A DNA stretch of 64,000 nt from Anolis sagrei (GCF_037176765.1 NC_090022.1:179234117-179298116); one strand, 5' to 3'. Positions 41,611-53,057 are shown, numbered from the stretch's first letter. The notes: generated by a model not told the origin, from the sequence alone. Made by a program: numbers and translations.

Positions 41611-42474
41611 TCACAAATGTGAAGCGGTTGTGTGAACACTCCTTGTTTTGCAATTACTCTCTGTGATGGTTTGAATCACTCCTACACCAGGAAAATCCAT
41701 GATCACCACACCCCAGCGTACTGCTTCTCCAGTTCGGGCTCTCAAATATTCGTAACAACGTGGATTGATCTCTTTGGCCAATGCCTCGGGGTTAGTGAAG
41801 AGCCCATTCCCAGAGCAAAAAGTAAGGTGCAAGACAGCCTGGTTACCAGTAGTTGCTACACCAAGATGCTCCTGCACCTGCTCCCATTTGCGCTCCGGAG
41901 AGAGAACGTGCCAAGCGTCGCCAACACTGAGCTCCTCATAGGGGACTCCTAACACCTCGTTCTTTAGTTCCTCCAAGATGACAAGCTTCCCGCGGACTTG
42001 ACCTAAGGTAGGAAGGGCCTCTTTTGCCCAGACTCGGCCCCCTCCTTCTTCATCCAAATAACGCCGCAAGCGAGGAGCAAAACCTATATTGGGAATAATT
42101 GGGAGTTCTTCTTTCACCCTCATGAGTATTGCCTCCTGGGGGTGTTGCTGGAGGAAATTCAAAGTGTCTTTCAGGACATCAGAAAAAGTGGCCTTTTGGA
42201 AGGTGTTGACATGGTAGATAAGGAAGTTGCCACCTTCTAGCTTACAACGAATATCCAGGAAGCGTACACCAGCCATTAATTGTGCTTCAAGTGGCCAACT
42301 CTGGCATCGAATCTTTGAGCCACCAAACAGACTCATGGAGTCATGAGTGCCGGGGATGGAAATTTGGGACAGAGAGAGATGGTCAGGTAAACATGACATC
42401 CAGTCAGGGAGAGTAGTAACGGGCCAAGGTGAGTTGTCAAAAGCCTCCGTTTGCTCCAACTCCTCAATCTCCAT
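41611..42474 (-). CDS. Bacterial-type PI-specific phospholipase C (PLC-X domain)
   Basis: Seen: 287 residues in one exon from ATG at 42474. The core reads LPDHLSLSQISIPGTHDSMS (residues 29-48), FLDIRCK (72-78), IYHVNTF (86-92), MRVKEE (118-123) and WGVVIMDFPG (254-263). Known: Bacillus and Listeria PI-PLC use two His, an Asp-Arg pair and a late Asp. The equivalents here are His44, Asp74, Arg76, His88 and Asp260, all present. The expected reaction is cleavage of phosphatidylinositol to diacylglycerol and a cyclic inositol phosphate. There is no signal peptide or membrane segment, so it is probably cytosolic. The frame is open 21 codons further upstream, but a splice acceptor (CCCCTGCAG, exon from 42491) favours the inner start and a 5' UTR intron. 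It resembles bacterial PI-PLC more than human PLCXD1-3. The family name is firm; the orthologue is not. Confidence 0.85.
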   Translation of the reverse strand: MEIEELEQTEAFDNSPWPVTTLPDWMSCLPDHLSLSQISIPGTHDSMSLFGGSKIRCQSWPLEAQLMAGVRFLDIRCKLEGGNFLIYHVNTFQKATFSDVLKDTLNFLQQHPQEAILMRVKEELPIIPNIGFAPRLRRYLDEEGGGRVWAKEALPTLGQVRGKLVILEELKNEVLGVPYEELSVGDAWHVLSPERKWEQVQEHLGVATTGNQAVLHLTFCSGNGLFTNPEALAKEINPRCYEYLRARTGEAVRWGVVIMDFPGVGVIQTITESNCKTRSVHTTASHL

Positions 42475-42734
42475 AGTACAAAGGAATATACCTGCAGGGG
42501 ATATGAAACAACATGACATTTGTTCAGATAGAAGCAATATTTAATGGATATTATTTTAAGTCGACTAAAACTATGTAAAATTGTGTGTGTATGCCTTCAA
42601 CTGTGTGTGTATGGCTTCAAAGTTGTCTGTAGACTTATGGCAATGACATGAATCTCATAGGGCTTTCTTAGGCAAGAAATACTCAGAGGTGATATATAGG
42701 CTACACAGTTGTTTTTAAACTGTTGTTTTTACAC

Positions 42735-42836
42735 TATGTAATTTATTTATTATAGCATTTTTATCCCATCTTTCTCAGCCCAAAGGTGATTTAAGGCTGC
42801 ATATGGATTGGCATCAATTTGATGCCACAACATTAT
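42735..42836 (-). repeat. L2-type LINE 3' tail (minus)
   Basis: TTATTTATTATAGCATTTTT and GCATCAATTTGATGCC, as at 18150. Confidence 0.55.
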
Positions 42837-42839
42837 TTG

Positions 42840-43516
42840 AGTTGTTGTAGGTTTTTTCGGGCTATATGGCCATGGTTTAGTGGCATTCTCTCCTGACGTT
42901 TTGCCTGCATCTATGGCAAGCATCCTCAGAGGTAGTGAGGTCTGTTGGAACTAGGGAAAAGGGTTTATATATCTGTGGAAAGACCAGGGTGGGACAAAGG
43001 ACTCTTGTCTGCTGGAGCTAGGTGTGAATGTTTCAACTGACCACCTTGATTAGCATTTGATGGCCTGGCAGTGCCTGGAGCAATCTTTTCTTGAGAGGTG
43101 ATTAGATGTCCCTGATTGTTTTCCCTCTGCTGTTTTGCTGTTTTAATTTTAGAGTTTTTTAATACCGGTAGCCAGATTTTGTTCGTTTTCATGGTTTCCT
43201 CCTTTCTGTTGAAATTGTTCACATGCTTGTGATTTCAATGGCTTCTCTGTCTAGTCTGACATGGTGGTTGTTAGAGTGGTCCAGCATTTCTGTGTTCTCA
43301 AATAATATTCTGTGTCCATGGCCATATAGCCTGAAAAAACCTACAACAACCCAGTGATTCCGGCCATGGAAGCCTTCGACAATACATTCTTCATGAAATG
43401 CTTTGGTATGTTGCTCAACACACCTTAGACTCCAGAAAACAATCCTTCAAATTACCGTAATCCTTTTACAAAGGATTAGGGAAAATTGGGGGGCAGAAGG
43501 CATGCAATGGTCTTGA
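42840..43516 (-). mobile_element. Penelope-like element 3' part plus a shared flank, second copy
   Basis: Closely matches 19145-19824 over its whole length, including the non-PLE-looking end (TTGCTCAACACACCTTAGAC, AAGGCATGCAATGGTCTTG). The minus strand codes for NFNRKEETMKTNKIWLPVL. Confidence 0.75.
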
Positions 43517-43592
43517 ATGACAGAATGACCAGGGTGGGACAAAGGACTCTTTTCTGCTGGAGCTAGGTGTGAATGTTTCAACTGACCACCTT
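43517..43592 (-). mobile_element. Penelope-like fragment
   Basis: AATGACCAGGGTGGGACAAA, GGACTC and TTTCAACTGACCACCTT repeat part of the preceding element right after its end. Confidence 0.65.
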
Positions 43593-44052
43593 TAAAAAGG
43601 TAAACGTTCGTTTTCAGAACAAGAATTCCATTTATTTTAACAAGCTTGCAGGTTGTTTCTGGACCTATTTGAGTTTGCAAATCTCTCATGCATGAGCACA
43701 TGCATACCACCTGCTAGTAGCCTAATTATTTATCCTCTCTTATCTCTATGTACTCTTATCTATATGTAACTGGCATGCCAATCCATGACATTTTGTTGTC
43801 TGAGAAGTAGCAGCAAATGGTGCACCCTACATCCACCCAAAGCAAGATGCATATTATGGCAAACCAGTGACAAGGATTTTGGGCACAGGAGAAAAGAAGT
43901 TGCCCGCCTACCTTTCCCCATTCCTGGCAGTAAAACTACAATAGCAAAACAAATAATTAACCAGTTGCTATCCTTCCAGAACACCCAATTTTTTCTACCT
44001 AGAGGCAGCTATTTTGTTTTGATTAATGGCAGTGTCAGATAGTTATAGTTAA

Positions 44053-44299
44053 GGTTTTGTTGTCAGGAGTGACTTGAGAAACTGCAAGTCGCTTCTGGTG
44101 GAAGAAAATTGGCCGTCTGCAAGGATGTTACCCAGGGGTAACCACCATCCTTGTGGGAGGCTTCTCTCATGTCCCTGCATGGGGAGCTGGAGCTGACAGA
44201 GGGAGCTCATCCGCACTCTCCCTGGATTCGAACCTATGACCTGTCGGTCTTCAGTCCTGCTGGCACAGGGGTTTAACCTACTGCGCCACCGGAGGCTCC
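44053..44299 (-). repeat. tRNA-derived SINE (ACGACAAA tail), minus
   Basis: Reversed: TTTTGTTGTCAGGAGTGACT, CTTGTGGGAGGCTTCTCTCA, and the tRNA-like end AACCTACTGCGCCACCGG. Confidence 0.88.
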
Positions 44300-44448
44300 T
44301 ATATTTAAGCTATGCAATGCTTAATAGCATTAATTCTCTTGCTGTTGCCCAACCTTATTTCAATGGCATAGGATGTTTTGACTCAGGTCTCTTGCACTAC
44401 TATAGACTGCTCTGCAGTACTAAGCAGATTTTAGCACTTTCAATTTAC

Positions 44449-44815
44449 AATAGACTCTCAGTTAACTGGCATTCAAAGAGATTGGCAGATACCAAGTAAT
44501 TGTAGTTCTGGTTACTTGAGAATTGTCATTAAAAATAGGTCGAATACTATACTTCATGCTATATCATGCTATAAACTTAGTATTGACTTGACATTTATAC
44601 TGAAATTCACTAATTAAAAGCAAATAAAGACAAACTTAATATAACACAGTTTTACTGAAATTTACTAATTAAAAGCAAATAAGACAAACTTAATATTACA
44701 CAGTTTTACTGTATTATAAAATTGGTTTACTGCATTATTTTACATTTTATTTAAAGCATTATTTCTATGATTTTTTGCCTCTTGCTTGAGTTCTGGTTAA
44801 CTGAGTGTCTACTGA
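44449..44815. mobile_element. pogo/Tigger-like MITE (tentative)
   Basis: Ends CAATAGACTCTCAGTTAACTGG and, at the right, the rough inverse (TTCTGGTTAACTGAGTGTCT). A 60-bp segment with ACAGTTTTACTG is repeated inside. Confidence 0.55.
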
Positions 44816-45308
44816 ATAACTAAAGTCACTATTTAGAGTTAGCCAACATTTATGCTGAAAGCTTACGTACCCAATTGGAAACCACACTCCTCTCTTCTCT
44901 TTCTTACGCCAAGTGCTCTCCAGAGTTCGGGTTCTAGGTTGCAAAGGCATTGCAGAGATAATTTAATTAGCAATTCATTTGAATGATGTTGCAAGGCTTA
45001 CTCAGGACTGACAGGTCTGACTGTCAGTTTGAGCCAAAGGAGGTTTCTGCTGCTTCCATATTTTACAGGTAATCTCATAGTTCGCTTAACCAATCTGGAA
45101 TATCAGGCCAAATCCTGGCTTTCCTTTAGCTCCTCCAGCCATGCCCACCCATATCATGGTTTCATCTGCTTGTAGCAAGATGTCTCAGCTTCAATGCCAA
45201 ACCGAATATAAGAGGAACTGTAACTGGCGGTGAAACACACAAAGATTCTTAAATTGGAATATTTAAACAATGTTATTGGTCTTGTTGGTAGAGGTTTGAA
45301 CCTGGAAT
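44816..45308. other. No gene recognised
   Basis: Unique-looking sequence between two MITEs. No exon recognised. Confidence 0.4.
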
Positions 45309-46005
45309 AGGGAATGGTCTAACTAAGCCCTGCAGGTCGGATGCCGATCTCCAAGATCATTTACCCAGCCCCCAGGCATGTAGCTGGGGGGAGGGGGGCT
45401 TGAGGGGCTTCAGCCCCCCCCCCCGAAATTCTCATGGTGGTTCGCGAAAAGGCCTTACTGGTGCATTATGTAAACTGTTATGTTTATTCATATCATGATC
45501 TGATCACCATACTCAATATATCCCATATGCATGGGGGTATTGGGGTAATGATACAAAAGGTTTGCTAAGGCAGACCCTCTTTCACTCAGACTCAGCCCCC
45601 CCCCCCCGAAACTCACTCCCCCCATGAAATCCCCCCTGAGAAAAACTCAGCCCCCCCAAAAATGAAATCCTGGCTACGGGCCTGCCAGCCCCCATCCTGA
45701 ATTTTAGACCTAGGGTTGCCTTAAGTCTGAAATGACTTGAAGGCACAACAACAACAACAATCATAATTAATTTGATTATCTAATCAGCCAAAAGCAGGTC
45801 CAGACTTCCCATTGAAATACCGGTAAGTTTATGTTGGTTAAAATCTTTCTTCACTTTAAATATTTTATTCTTTCATATTTTTTGTACTACAAATAAGCTG
45901 TGAGTAGTGTGCATAGGATTTTTTTTTCAAACGATAGTCTCCCCCCTTCCAATAGTCTGAGGGACCATGAAATGACCCTCACCTTTAACAATTTGAAGAA
46001 CCCTG
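45309..46005. mobile_element. hAT element resembling OC1, worn, with a nested hAT MITE
   Basis: Body matches 39201 (AGTCTGAAATGACTTGAAGG, TAATCAGCCAAAAGCAGGTC, CTTCCCATTGAAATAC). Both ends are degraded. A G/C-rich hAT MITE is inserted at 45373-45684. Confidence 0.7.
45373..45684. mobile_element. hAT MITE with G/C homopolymers, nested
   Basis: 312 bp between exact 8-bp repeats CCAGCCCC (45365-45372, 45685-45692). Ends CAGGCATGTAGC/GGCTACGGGCCTG. Reversed relative of 30314-30636. Confidence 0.88.
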
Positions 46006-46239
46006 GTCTAGGGTGAGTCAGAGAACTTCCAGTTTAAGCTAGAGATCTGGGCTCCCCAATTCTACTCTGCCTTTACAACCACTACATTCCATAAATGGGT
46101 ATGTATAGGGCTGCCAGATATCAGAGCTTTGTCTTGAGCATCTAGTTTTCATGGAAGGAGGCTGCAAATCCTCCAGTCTTCTTGTCCAGCCATGATGCCC
46201 CCCCCCCTTGCAAGATCTAGTTTGCCAAGAACTACACAA

Positions 46240-48262
46240 TAAATATATTGGCCAATATTGCGTCCGCAAGGAACCATCCGGCACAGCTGTTTCAAGTAGT
46301 CAGAGGGTTGTTGAATCCCACCTCGAGTGGGTCCCCTGACGACTCGGCAGCGCGCTGTGAAGCATTTGCTAAGTACTTTGCGGACAAAGTCGCTTTGATC
46401 CGTTCGGGCTTTGACACCACGTTAACGGCAGTCTCTGAGGATGTAACTCAAGCATCTGCTTGTCCAGTTTTGTTGGATTCGTTTTGATCTGTTCAACTTG
46501 ACGAGGTCACCAGGGTTCTTGGAGAGGCGAGGCCTACCACATGCATCCTAGACCCCTGCCCTTCCTGGCTGGTGAAAGAAGCCAGAGGGGGTTTGGCAGA
46601 GCGGGTAAAGGTGGTGGTTAATGCCTCCCTTCGGGAAGGCAATATTCCAGCCAGCTTAAAACAAGCTGTTATTAAACCGCTGTTGAAAAAACCATCACTA
46701 GACCCCACTCAATTCGTCAACTTTCAGCCAGTTTCCAATCTCCCCTATTTGGGCAAAGTCCTGGAATGTGTGGTGGCCTCGCAACTCCAGGAGTTCCTGG
46801 TGGACACGGACTATCTAGATCTGGCGCAGTCTGGCTTTAGGCTGGGACATGGTACTGAGACAGCCTTGGTGGCCTTAGTGGATGATCTTCGCCGGGAACT
46901 GGACAGGGGGAGTGTCCCTGTTGGTTCTGCTGGACCTCTCTTCAGCCTTCGATACCGTCGACCACGGTATCCTTCTGAGACACCTCGCGGAAATGGGTTT
47001 TGGGGGTACTGCTTTGCAGTGGCTCCGATCCTTCCTTGAGGGTCGCTCCCAGAAGATGTTACTAGAGGACTCCTGCTCGACTCCTCGGCCATTGCACTGT
47101 GGAGTCCCGCAGGGTTCAGTACTGTCCCCTATGTTGTTTAACATATACATGAAGCCGTTGGGATGCGTTTTGGGGTGCGGTGTCATCTGTATGCAGATGG
47201 TGTCCAACTCTATCACTCCTTTCCACCTACTACTAAGGAGGCTGTTCAGGTCCTGAACCGGTGCTTGGTTGCTGTAACGGACTGGATGAGGGACAACAGA
47301 TTGGAACTAAATCCAGACAAGACAGAGGTACTCCTAGTCAGTCGTAAGGCCGAACAGGGTACGGGGTTTCAGCCTGTGTTGGACGGGGTCACACTCCCCC
47401 TAAAGGCGCAGGTTCGCAGTCTGGGAGTTCTCCTGGACTCATCGCTGAGCCTGGAGCCCCAGGTTTCAGCGGTGGTCAGGGGAGCTTTTGCACAACTAAA
47501 ACTTGTGCGCCAGTTGCGCCCGTACCTTGGAAAGTCTGGCTTGGCCACAGTAGTCCACGCTTTGGTTACATCCCGCTTAGATTACTGCAACGCTTTCTAT
47601 GTGGGGTTGCCTCTGAAGACTGCCTGGAAGCTGCAGCAAGTCCAACGCGTGGCAGCCAGATTACTAACGGGTGCTGGGTACAGGGAGCACACCACTCCAC
47701 TGTTACACCAGCTCCACTGGCTGCCAATTAGCTTCCGAGCACAATTCAAAGTGCTGGTGTTAACCTATAAAGCTCTAAACGACTCCGGCCCTGTTTACCT
47801 CTCCGAATGTATTCTCCCTTATGAACCATCAAGATTATTAAGATCGTCTGGAGAGGCCCTGCTCTCGTTCCCACCGGCCGCACAGGCGCGCCTGGTGGGG
47901 ATGAGGGACAGGGCCTTCTCAGTGGTGGCCCCACGACTCTGGAACTCTCTCCCACCAGAGGTTGCCCCGTCTATCCTGACATTTAGGCAACGGGTGAAGA
48001 CGTGGTTATGGAGACAGGCTTTCGATGAATGAGACAACACCCTAGGATTTTGGATGGAAGATGATGTATATTTGATTTTAATATGACGACTGACCACCGT
48101 AGTTTTAAATATATTGTTATTTTAAATGTGTTACTGTAATTGTGAACTATGATATTTTACTGATTGTATGTGTTTTTATGGTTGGAAACCGGGCTGAGTC
48201 CCTCAATGAGGTGAGAAGGTCGGTATAGAAAACTTTGAAATAAATAAATAAATAAATAAATA
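46240..48262 (+). mobile_element. L2-clade LINE, 3' 2 kb
   Basis: Codes for ORF2 from a connector (PSWLVKEARGGL) through RT blocks DLSSAFDTVDHGILLRHLAE, GVPQGSVLSPMLFNIYMKPL and LYADGVQLYHSF, then LELNPDKTEVLLVS, SLGVLLDSSLSLEPQ, and the L2 end RQRVKTWLWRQAFDE. The catalytic YADD is YADG, and a stop and at least two frameshifts break the frame, so it cannot move. The 3' tail is AATAAATAAATAAATA. 5' truncated. The final 289-codon stretch (47163-48032) is open, so the copy is not very old. Confidence 0.93.
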
Positions 48263-48859
48263 TTTAAAATCTTTTTGTAAACTTTCAAAAGTTTGAAACA
48301 TTGGAGACTGGGAGCAGACCAGCAACAGCGTCACCCCCCACCCAATACTTCATTGTTTCTAACCCTTTAATAAAATATATCTGTTTTGACTTTCTGTGTA
48401 ACTTGCATCTTTCCTTGTACTGCATTGATTTCTTATATATGAAATGTACAAACTTCCTTATTAAATATTTCAAAATGTAGCCCAGAGGCAGTCACTTTTC
48501 CATAATCTGCTGAGATAATTCCTTTAAAATAACAAGGTTGGGCAAATCCTTCTGGCTGTTTCCCAAGCCATGTAATAGTCAAAATCCTTTGTTCAAGTGA
48601 TTTCTCATGTAGTACATGATAAACCCAGAATTCTTTGTGAAATGGTTCACTTGAGGCTGAGAGATTGCTGACCATGGAAACAGAAGCACAGAATATGTTC
48701 ATTGTTAAACCTCTTTATTGACAACCCAGTCCTTGGCTGCCCAAGATCATCAACTTTTGTTTCAGGAGCCCCATTCCTTTCTCTTTGGAAGCTCCAATCT
48801 TTGTAAAACATGGTCTTGATAGTTGAGCAAACCAAAGTTAATTATTAGTTCTTTAACAT
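48263..48859. other. No gene recognised
   Basis: AT-rich sequence with short frames only. Confidence 0.4.
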
Positions 48860-49240
48860 TGTATTTTCTGCTGACACCTGCTCCTAGGGAGGCAGCACAT
48901 CATCTGATTGGCCCCTCGTCCAGCCAATCCCCAGCTGTCATTTTCCTGTGAAAGAGAATCCCCGCCTGGAAGTAGCAACGTCAGCTGAACTCCCGACCAA
49001 TCAGAATGCAGTTCCAGGCCAGCCCCTCTTTCTACCAATCAGAGAAGGGAGCAGAAGTTTTGAATAGTTGTCAAACTATATAAGACATAGTGTTTTCTCT
49101 GTATGTGTATGCTTGTACTTTTGAAGTATTTGCTTGTACTTGCAACCCTTTTGGCCAAATTGAATTAAATCTCTGTGACTTGTATTTGACCTGAAGAGTT
49201 TTTTCTCTATCCTGGCCCATTCAGTTTAGCATATGCTCAC
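48860..49240 (+). mobile_element. Probable solo LTR fossil (ERV-like)
   Basis: Promoter-like layout without a gene: an inverted CCAAT at 48907, CCAAT at 48924, 48997 and 49035, a TATATAAG at 49077-49084, and ATTAAA at 49164, followed by a T-rich stretch. This fits the U3-R-U5 order of a retroviral LTR. No internal region is next to it. The borders are approximate and the family unknown. A host promoter is the main alternative. Confidence 0.45.
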
Positions 49241-50670
49241 CAGGCATGGATCCTTTTATCCGTGGTCCTAGTTGTCCCCTTCAGTCTCAGTTCTAGGCAA
49301 AGGGAGAGGATACCTACAAATCTCCAGCTCAGCTACTAGATGAGCAGCTGGCAACAATTTTCAGGATTTCATGGCTTTGTTGCTGCAACTTGCAAATATC
49401 CTCCAGAAACCTAAATATTTATTTATCTTCATCCTTTCCTCCAGGCTCACCTTCCGCTCTGCTCTAGATTAAATGTTCTTTATTCTGTATCCTCTTCTGT
49501 GGACAAGTTACAAGTCACACTCCCTCAATCTCAGAGGGAAACAAATGCAGATCTGCTCTGAATTAATCTTGCTAAGTAAAACCAGTGAAAAGTCTACCTT
49601 AAGAATGCCATAGGTGGAAAACCACTTGAAGGCACACAGCAACAACAAAAAATCAGGAGGTATGAATGGCTATAGACTGTGGGTAGGCAGTCATTACTTG
49701 AGGATCATACAGGCAACATGGAAACTCATCAGGCTCTTCCCAGACAGTCCTATGCCAGTTGACCCATTGCAGATCTTGACTTATTTGAACCTTCTTTTCC
49801 GACCATGCAATTGAGCAAGAATCCCAAATAAAGATCTGACTTCTGCTTGAAGAAACTAATTGAAACCCTTCTGGTTTGGCTGTTAGGGAATGAGTATGTG
49901 AAGGCTTCATATCTGTCTGTCCAAAGAACACGATACTTTGATATCTACAGGTACATGTCATATCGGTTCAATTATAGTGCATTACTTCCCAGCAAATTTT
50001 ACTCAAGGGATTCTGTAAGATACAATTATAGAAGGTGTTGAAGTAGACCCTTTTCTGAAATCTAATTAACAATTACAAATGCAGAATCAGGCTCAAGAAG
50101 GTATTTCGTATTCATCAGTACTGAACAAAAAGGGTGTGATCTTTTTAATTGGGTTATCTGCCTACTCACATGAGTAGAGTGTAGGGGGATAGGATGCAAT
50201 CCAGACAACACCCTTTTCAGATATTTCACTCTTACCTAATGCTCACCCACTGGTAGTAGGTTTTCCTATGCAGCAATTCAGGTTCCTTGTTTCCACTGTC
50301 CTGGTTCTTCCCGCAAGAGGTCACATTGGTCTGTTTCCATTGCAGGAAGGACCACTTTACACATTGCTTCAGCAACAGGAATCCCATCATTACCAGAACA
50401 GTCAGGAATAACTCCAGTGATATGAAACATTGGTCAGAACAGACATTTCTTTACAAGTAAACTTGCTGACCTATAAACATTTGTCAACATTTGTCAACAG
50501 TAGTAGATGATAGATATAGGTTAAAGATGAGAAAGGACTTAATAAAGGGGAGTTATGAAACAGTTTGCCTACAGGAAAATGACTGAACAATTTAAGATTG
50601 ATAAAAAAAACCCAGGTTGGAAACATTTAAATCAGAGTTTGTAAACTTACTGTGCCCAGCTGATGACTAT
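49241..50670. other. No gene recognised
   Basis: Short frames only; no exon, repeat end or terminal repeat recognised. Confidence 0.4.
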
Positions 50671-51660
50671 GTTGTTGTTCATTCGTTCAGTCATTTCCGA
50701 CTCTTCGTGACCTCATGGACCAGCCCACGCCAGAGCTCCCTGTCAGCCGTCACCACCCCCAACTCCTTCAAGGTCAATCCAGTCACTTCAAGGATCCCAT
50801 CCATCCATCTTGCCCTTGGTCAGCCCCTCTTCCCTTTACCTTCCACTTTCCCCAGCATCATTGTCTTCTCTGGGCTTTGCTGTCTCCTCATGATGTGGCC
50901 AAAGTACTTCAACTTTGCCTCTTCTATCCTTCTCTCCAATGAGCAGTCGGGCTTTATTTCCTGGAGGATGGACTGGTTGGATCTTCTCACAGTCCAAGGC
51001 ACTCTCAGAACTTTCCTCCAGCACCACAGCTCAAAAGCATCGATCTTCCTTCACTCAGCCTTCCCTAAGGTCCAGCTCTCACATCCGTAGGTTACTACAG
51101 GGAATACCATGGCTTTGACTAGGCGGATCTTTGTTGCCAGTCTGATGTCTCTACTCTTCACTATTTTATTGAGATTGGACATTGCTCTCCTCCCAAGAAG
51201 TAAGCGTCTTCTGATTTCCTGGCCACAGTCTGCATCTGCAGTAATCTTTGCACCTAGAAATACAAAGTCTGTCACGGCCTCCACATTTTCTCCCTCTATT
51301 TTCCAATTGTCAATCATTTTTGTTGCCATAATCTTGGTTTTTTATGTTTAACTGCAACCCAGCTTTTGCGCTTTCTTCTTTCACCTTGATTAGAAGGCTC
51401 CTCAGCTCCTCCTCGCTTTCGGCCATCAGAGTGGTGTCATCTGCATATCTGAGGTTGTTAATGTTTCTTCCAGCAATTTTCACCCCAGCTTTGCATTCAT
51501 CCAGCCCCGCACATCGCATGATGTGTTCTGCATACAAGTTAAAAAGGTTGGGTGAGAGTCTGCAGCCTTGCCGTACGCCTTTCCCAATCTTGAACCAGTC
51601 TGTTGTTCCGTGGTCAGTTCTTACTGTTGCTACTTGGTCCTTGTACAGATCTTGATTAGC
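50671..51660 (-). mobile_element. Bov-B (RTE) LINE, RT to 3' end, about 1 kb
   Basis: Minus strand codes for KIGKGVRQGCRLSPNLFNLY, NNLRYADDTTLMAESEEEL, DFVFLGAKITADADCGQEI, TYGCESWTLGKAE and KYFGHIMRRQQSPEKTMM. RT catalytic YADD is present. The RT and C-terminal blocks are in different frames, with at least two breaks. Longest and best-kept Bov-B copy in the window; 5' truncated. Confidence 0.94.
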
Positions 51661-51794
51661 CACAAGAATATGCAGTGGGTTCTTGATTCAACTGAATATA
51701 TTTCTAATTTCAACAAACGATATAAGGAATATACCAGCAGTGTGCTACACATTGCCTAGTTTCCAAAATGAGATGGGATCTGGTCCCTTTATAG

Positions 51795-52508
51795 CAGTGT
51801 TTCTCAACCTTCCTAATGGCGTGACCCCTTAATACAGTTCCTTATGTTGTGGTGTCCCCCAACCATACCATTGTTTTCATTGCTACTTCATAACTGTAGT
51901 TTTGCTACTGTTATGAATCGTAATGTAAATATAGGATAAGCAGGATGTATTTTCATTCACTGGACCAAACTGGGCACAAATATCCGATAAGCTCAAATCT
52001 GAATACTAGTGGGGTTGGGGAGGGGGGTGATTTTGTCATTTGGGAGTTGTAGTTACTGGGATTTATAGTTCACCTACAATCAAAAGCATTCTAAATCTCC
52101 AACAATGATGGAATAGAACCAAAAGTGGCACACAGCACTCCCATGACCAACAGAAAATACAGGAAGGGTTTGATGGGCACTGACCTTGAGTTTGGGAGTT
52201 GTAGTTCACCTACATCCAAAGAGTAGTGTAGATTCAAACAATGATGGATCTGGGCCAAATTTGGGATGGATACTCAAGATGGCCAAATGTGAATTCTGGT
52301 GGAGTTTGTGGAAAATAGACCTGGACATTTGGGAGTTGTAGTTGCTGGGAGTTATAGTTCACCTACAATTAAAGAGCATTCTGAACCCCACCAACCAGAG
52401 ACCCCCATGACCAACAGAGAATACTGTTTTCTGATGGTCTTTGGTGACCCCTAAGCCACCTCCTCATGACCACCCAAGGGGTCCCGACCCCCAGGTTGAG
52501 AAACACTG
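51795..52508 (+). mobile_element. SPIN-like hAT element with a nested repeat
   Basis: Exact 8-bp target duplication CTTTATAG (51787-51794, 52509-52516). Ends CAGTGTTTCTCAACCTTCCT and GGTTGAGAAACACTG. The left body (TACAGTTCCTTATGTTGTGG, TTGCTACTTCATAACTGTAG, TGTTATGAATCGTAATGTAA) matches SPIN (Space Invaders) as I know it. An unrelated repeat sits inside at about 51960-52425. Confidence 0.88.
51960..52425 (-). repeat. Unclassified repeat (ACTAGC family) inside the SPIN-like element
   Basis: Reversed modules GGAGTTGTAGTTACTGGGAT, TTATAGTTCACCTACAATCA and CCCATGACCAACAGA, as in the 15911 family. Confidence 0.75.
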
Positions 52509-52567
52509 CTTTATAGGATATTGGGGCCCTTATGGGTACCATGTAGATCTATATGTGTGTCTAACTT

Positions 52568-52627
52568 ACTTACTTACTTACTTAAGCGATCCCTCGTAGT
52601 CCGAGGATGATGGTCCTCCAAGTGTAG
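52568..52627 (-). repeat. LINE family X 3' end fragment
   Basis: (ACTT)n then AAGCGATCCCTCGTAGTCCG, the reverse of the family X 3' end seen at 9195 and 14470. Confidence 0.65.
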
Positions 52628-53057
52628 TATCCTAAATCCAGACAAGACAGAGGTAATCCTGGTCAGTTGTAAGTCCGAAAAGGGCATAGGGTTACAGCCC
52701 ATGCTTGACGGGGTTACACTCCCCCTGAAGGCGCAGGTTTGCAGCTTGGGACTGATCCTGGACTCATCGTTGAGCCTGGAACCCCAGGTCTCAGTGGTGG
52801 CCGGGAGAGCTTTTGCACAGTTAAAACTTGTGTGCCAGCTGCGCCCGTACCTTGGGAAGTCTGACTTGGCCATGGTGGTCCACACTCTGGTTACATTCCG
52901 TATAGATTACTGCAACGCTCTCTATGTGGGGTTGCCCCTGAAGATTGCCCGGAAGCTGCAATTAGTCCCGCGCTCGGCAGCCAGGCTACTGATGGGAGCT
53001 GGGTACAGGGAGCGCACAACTCTGTTGCGCCAGCTCCACTGGCTGCCAATTAGCTTC

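Noticed and set aside
42475-42537. Upstream start of the PI-PLC frame
   Set aside because: A good splice acceptor lies between the two ATGs, and the extra 21 residues have no family counterpart.
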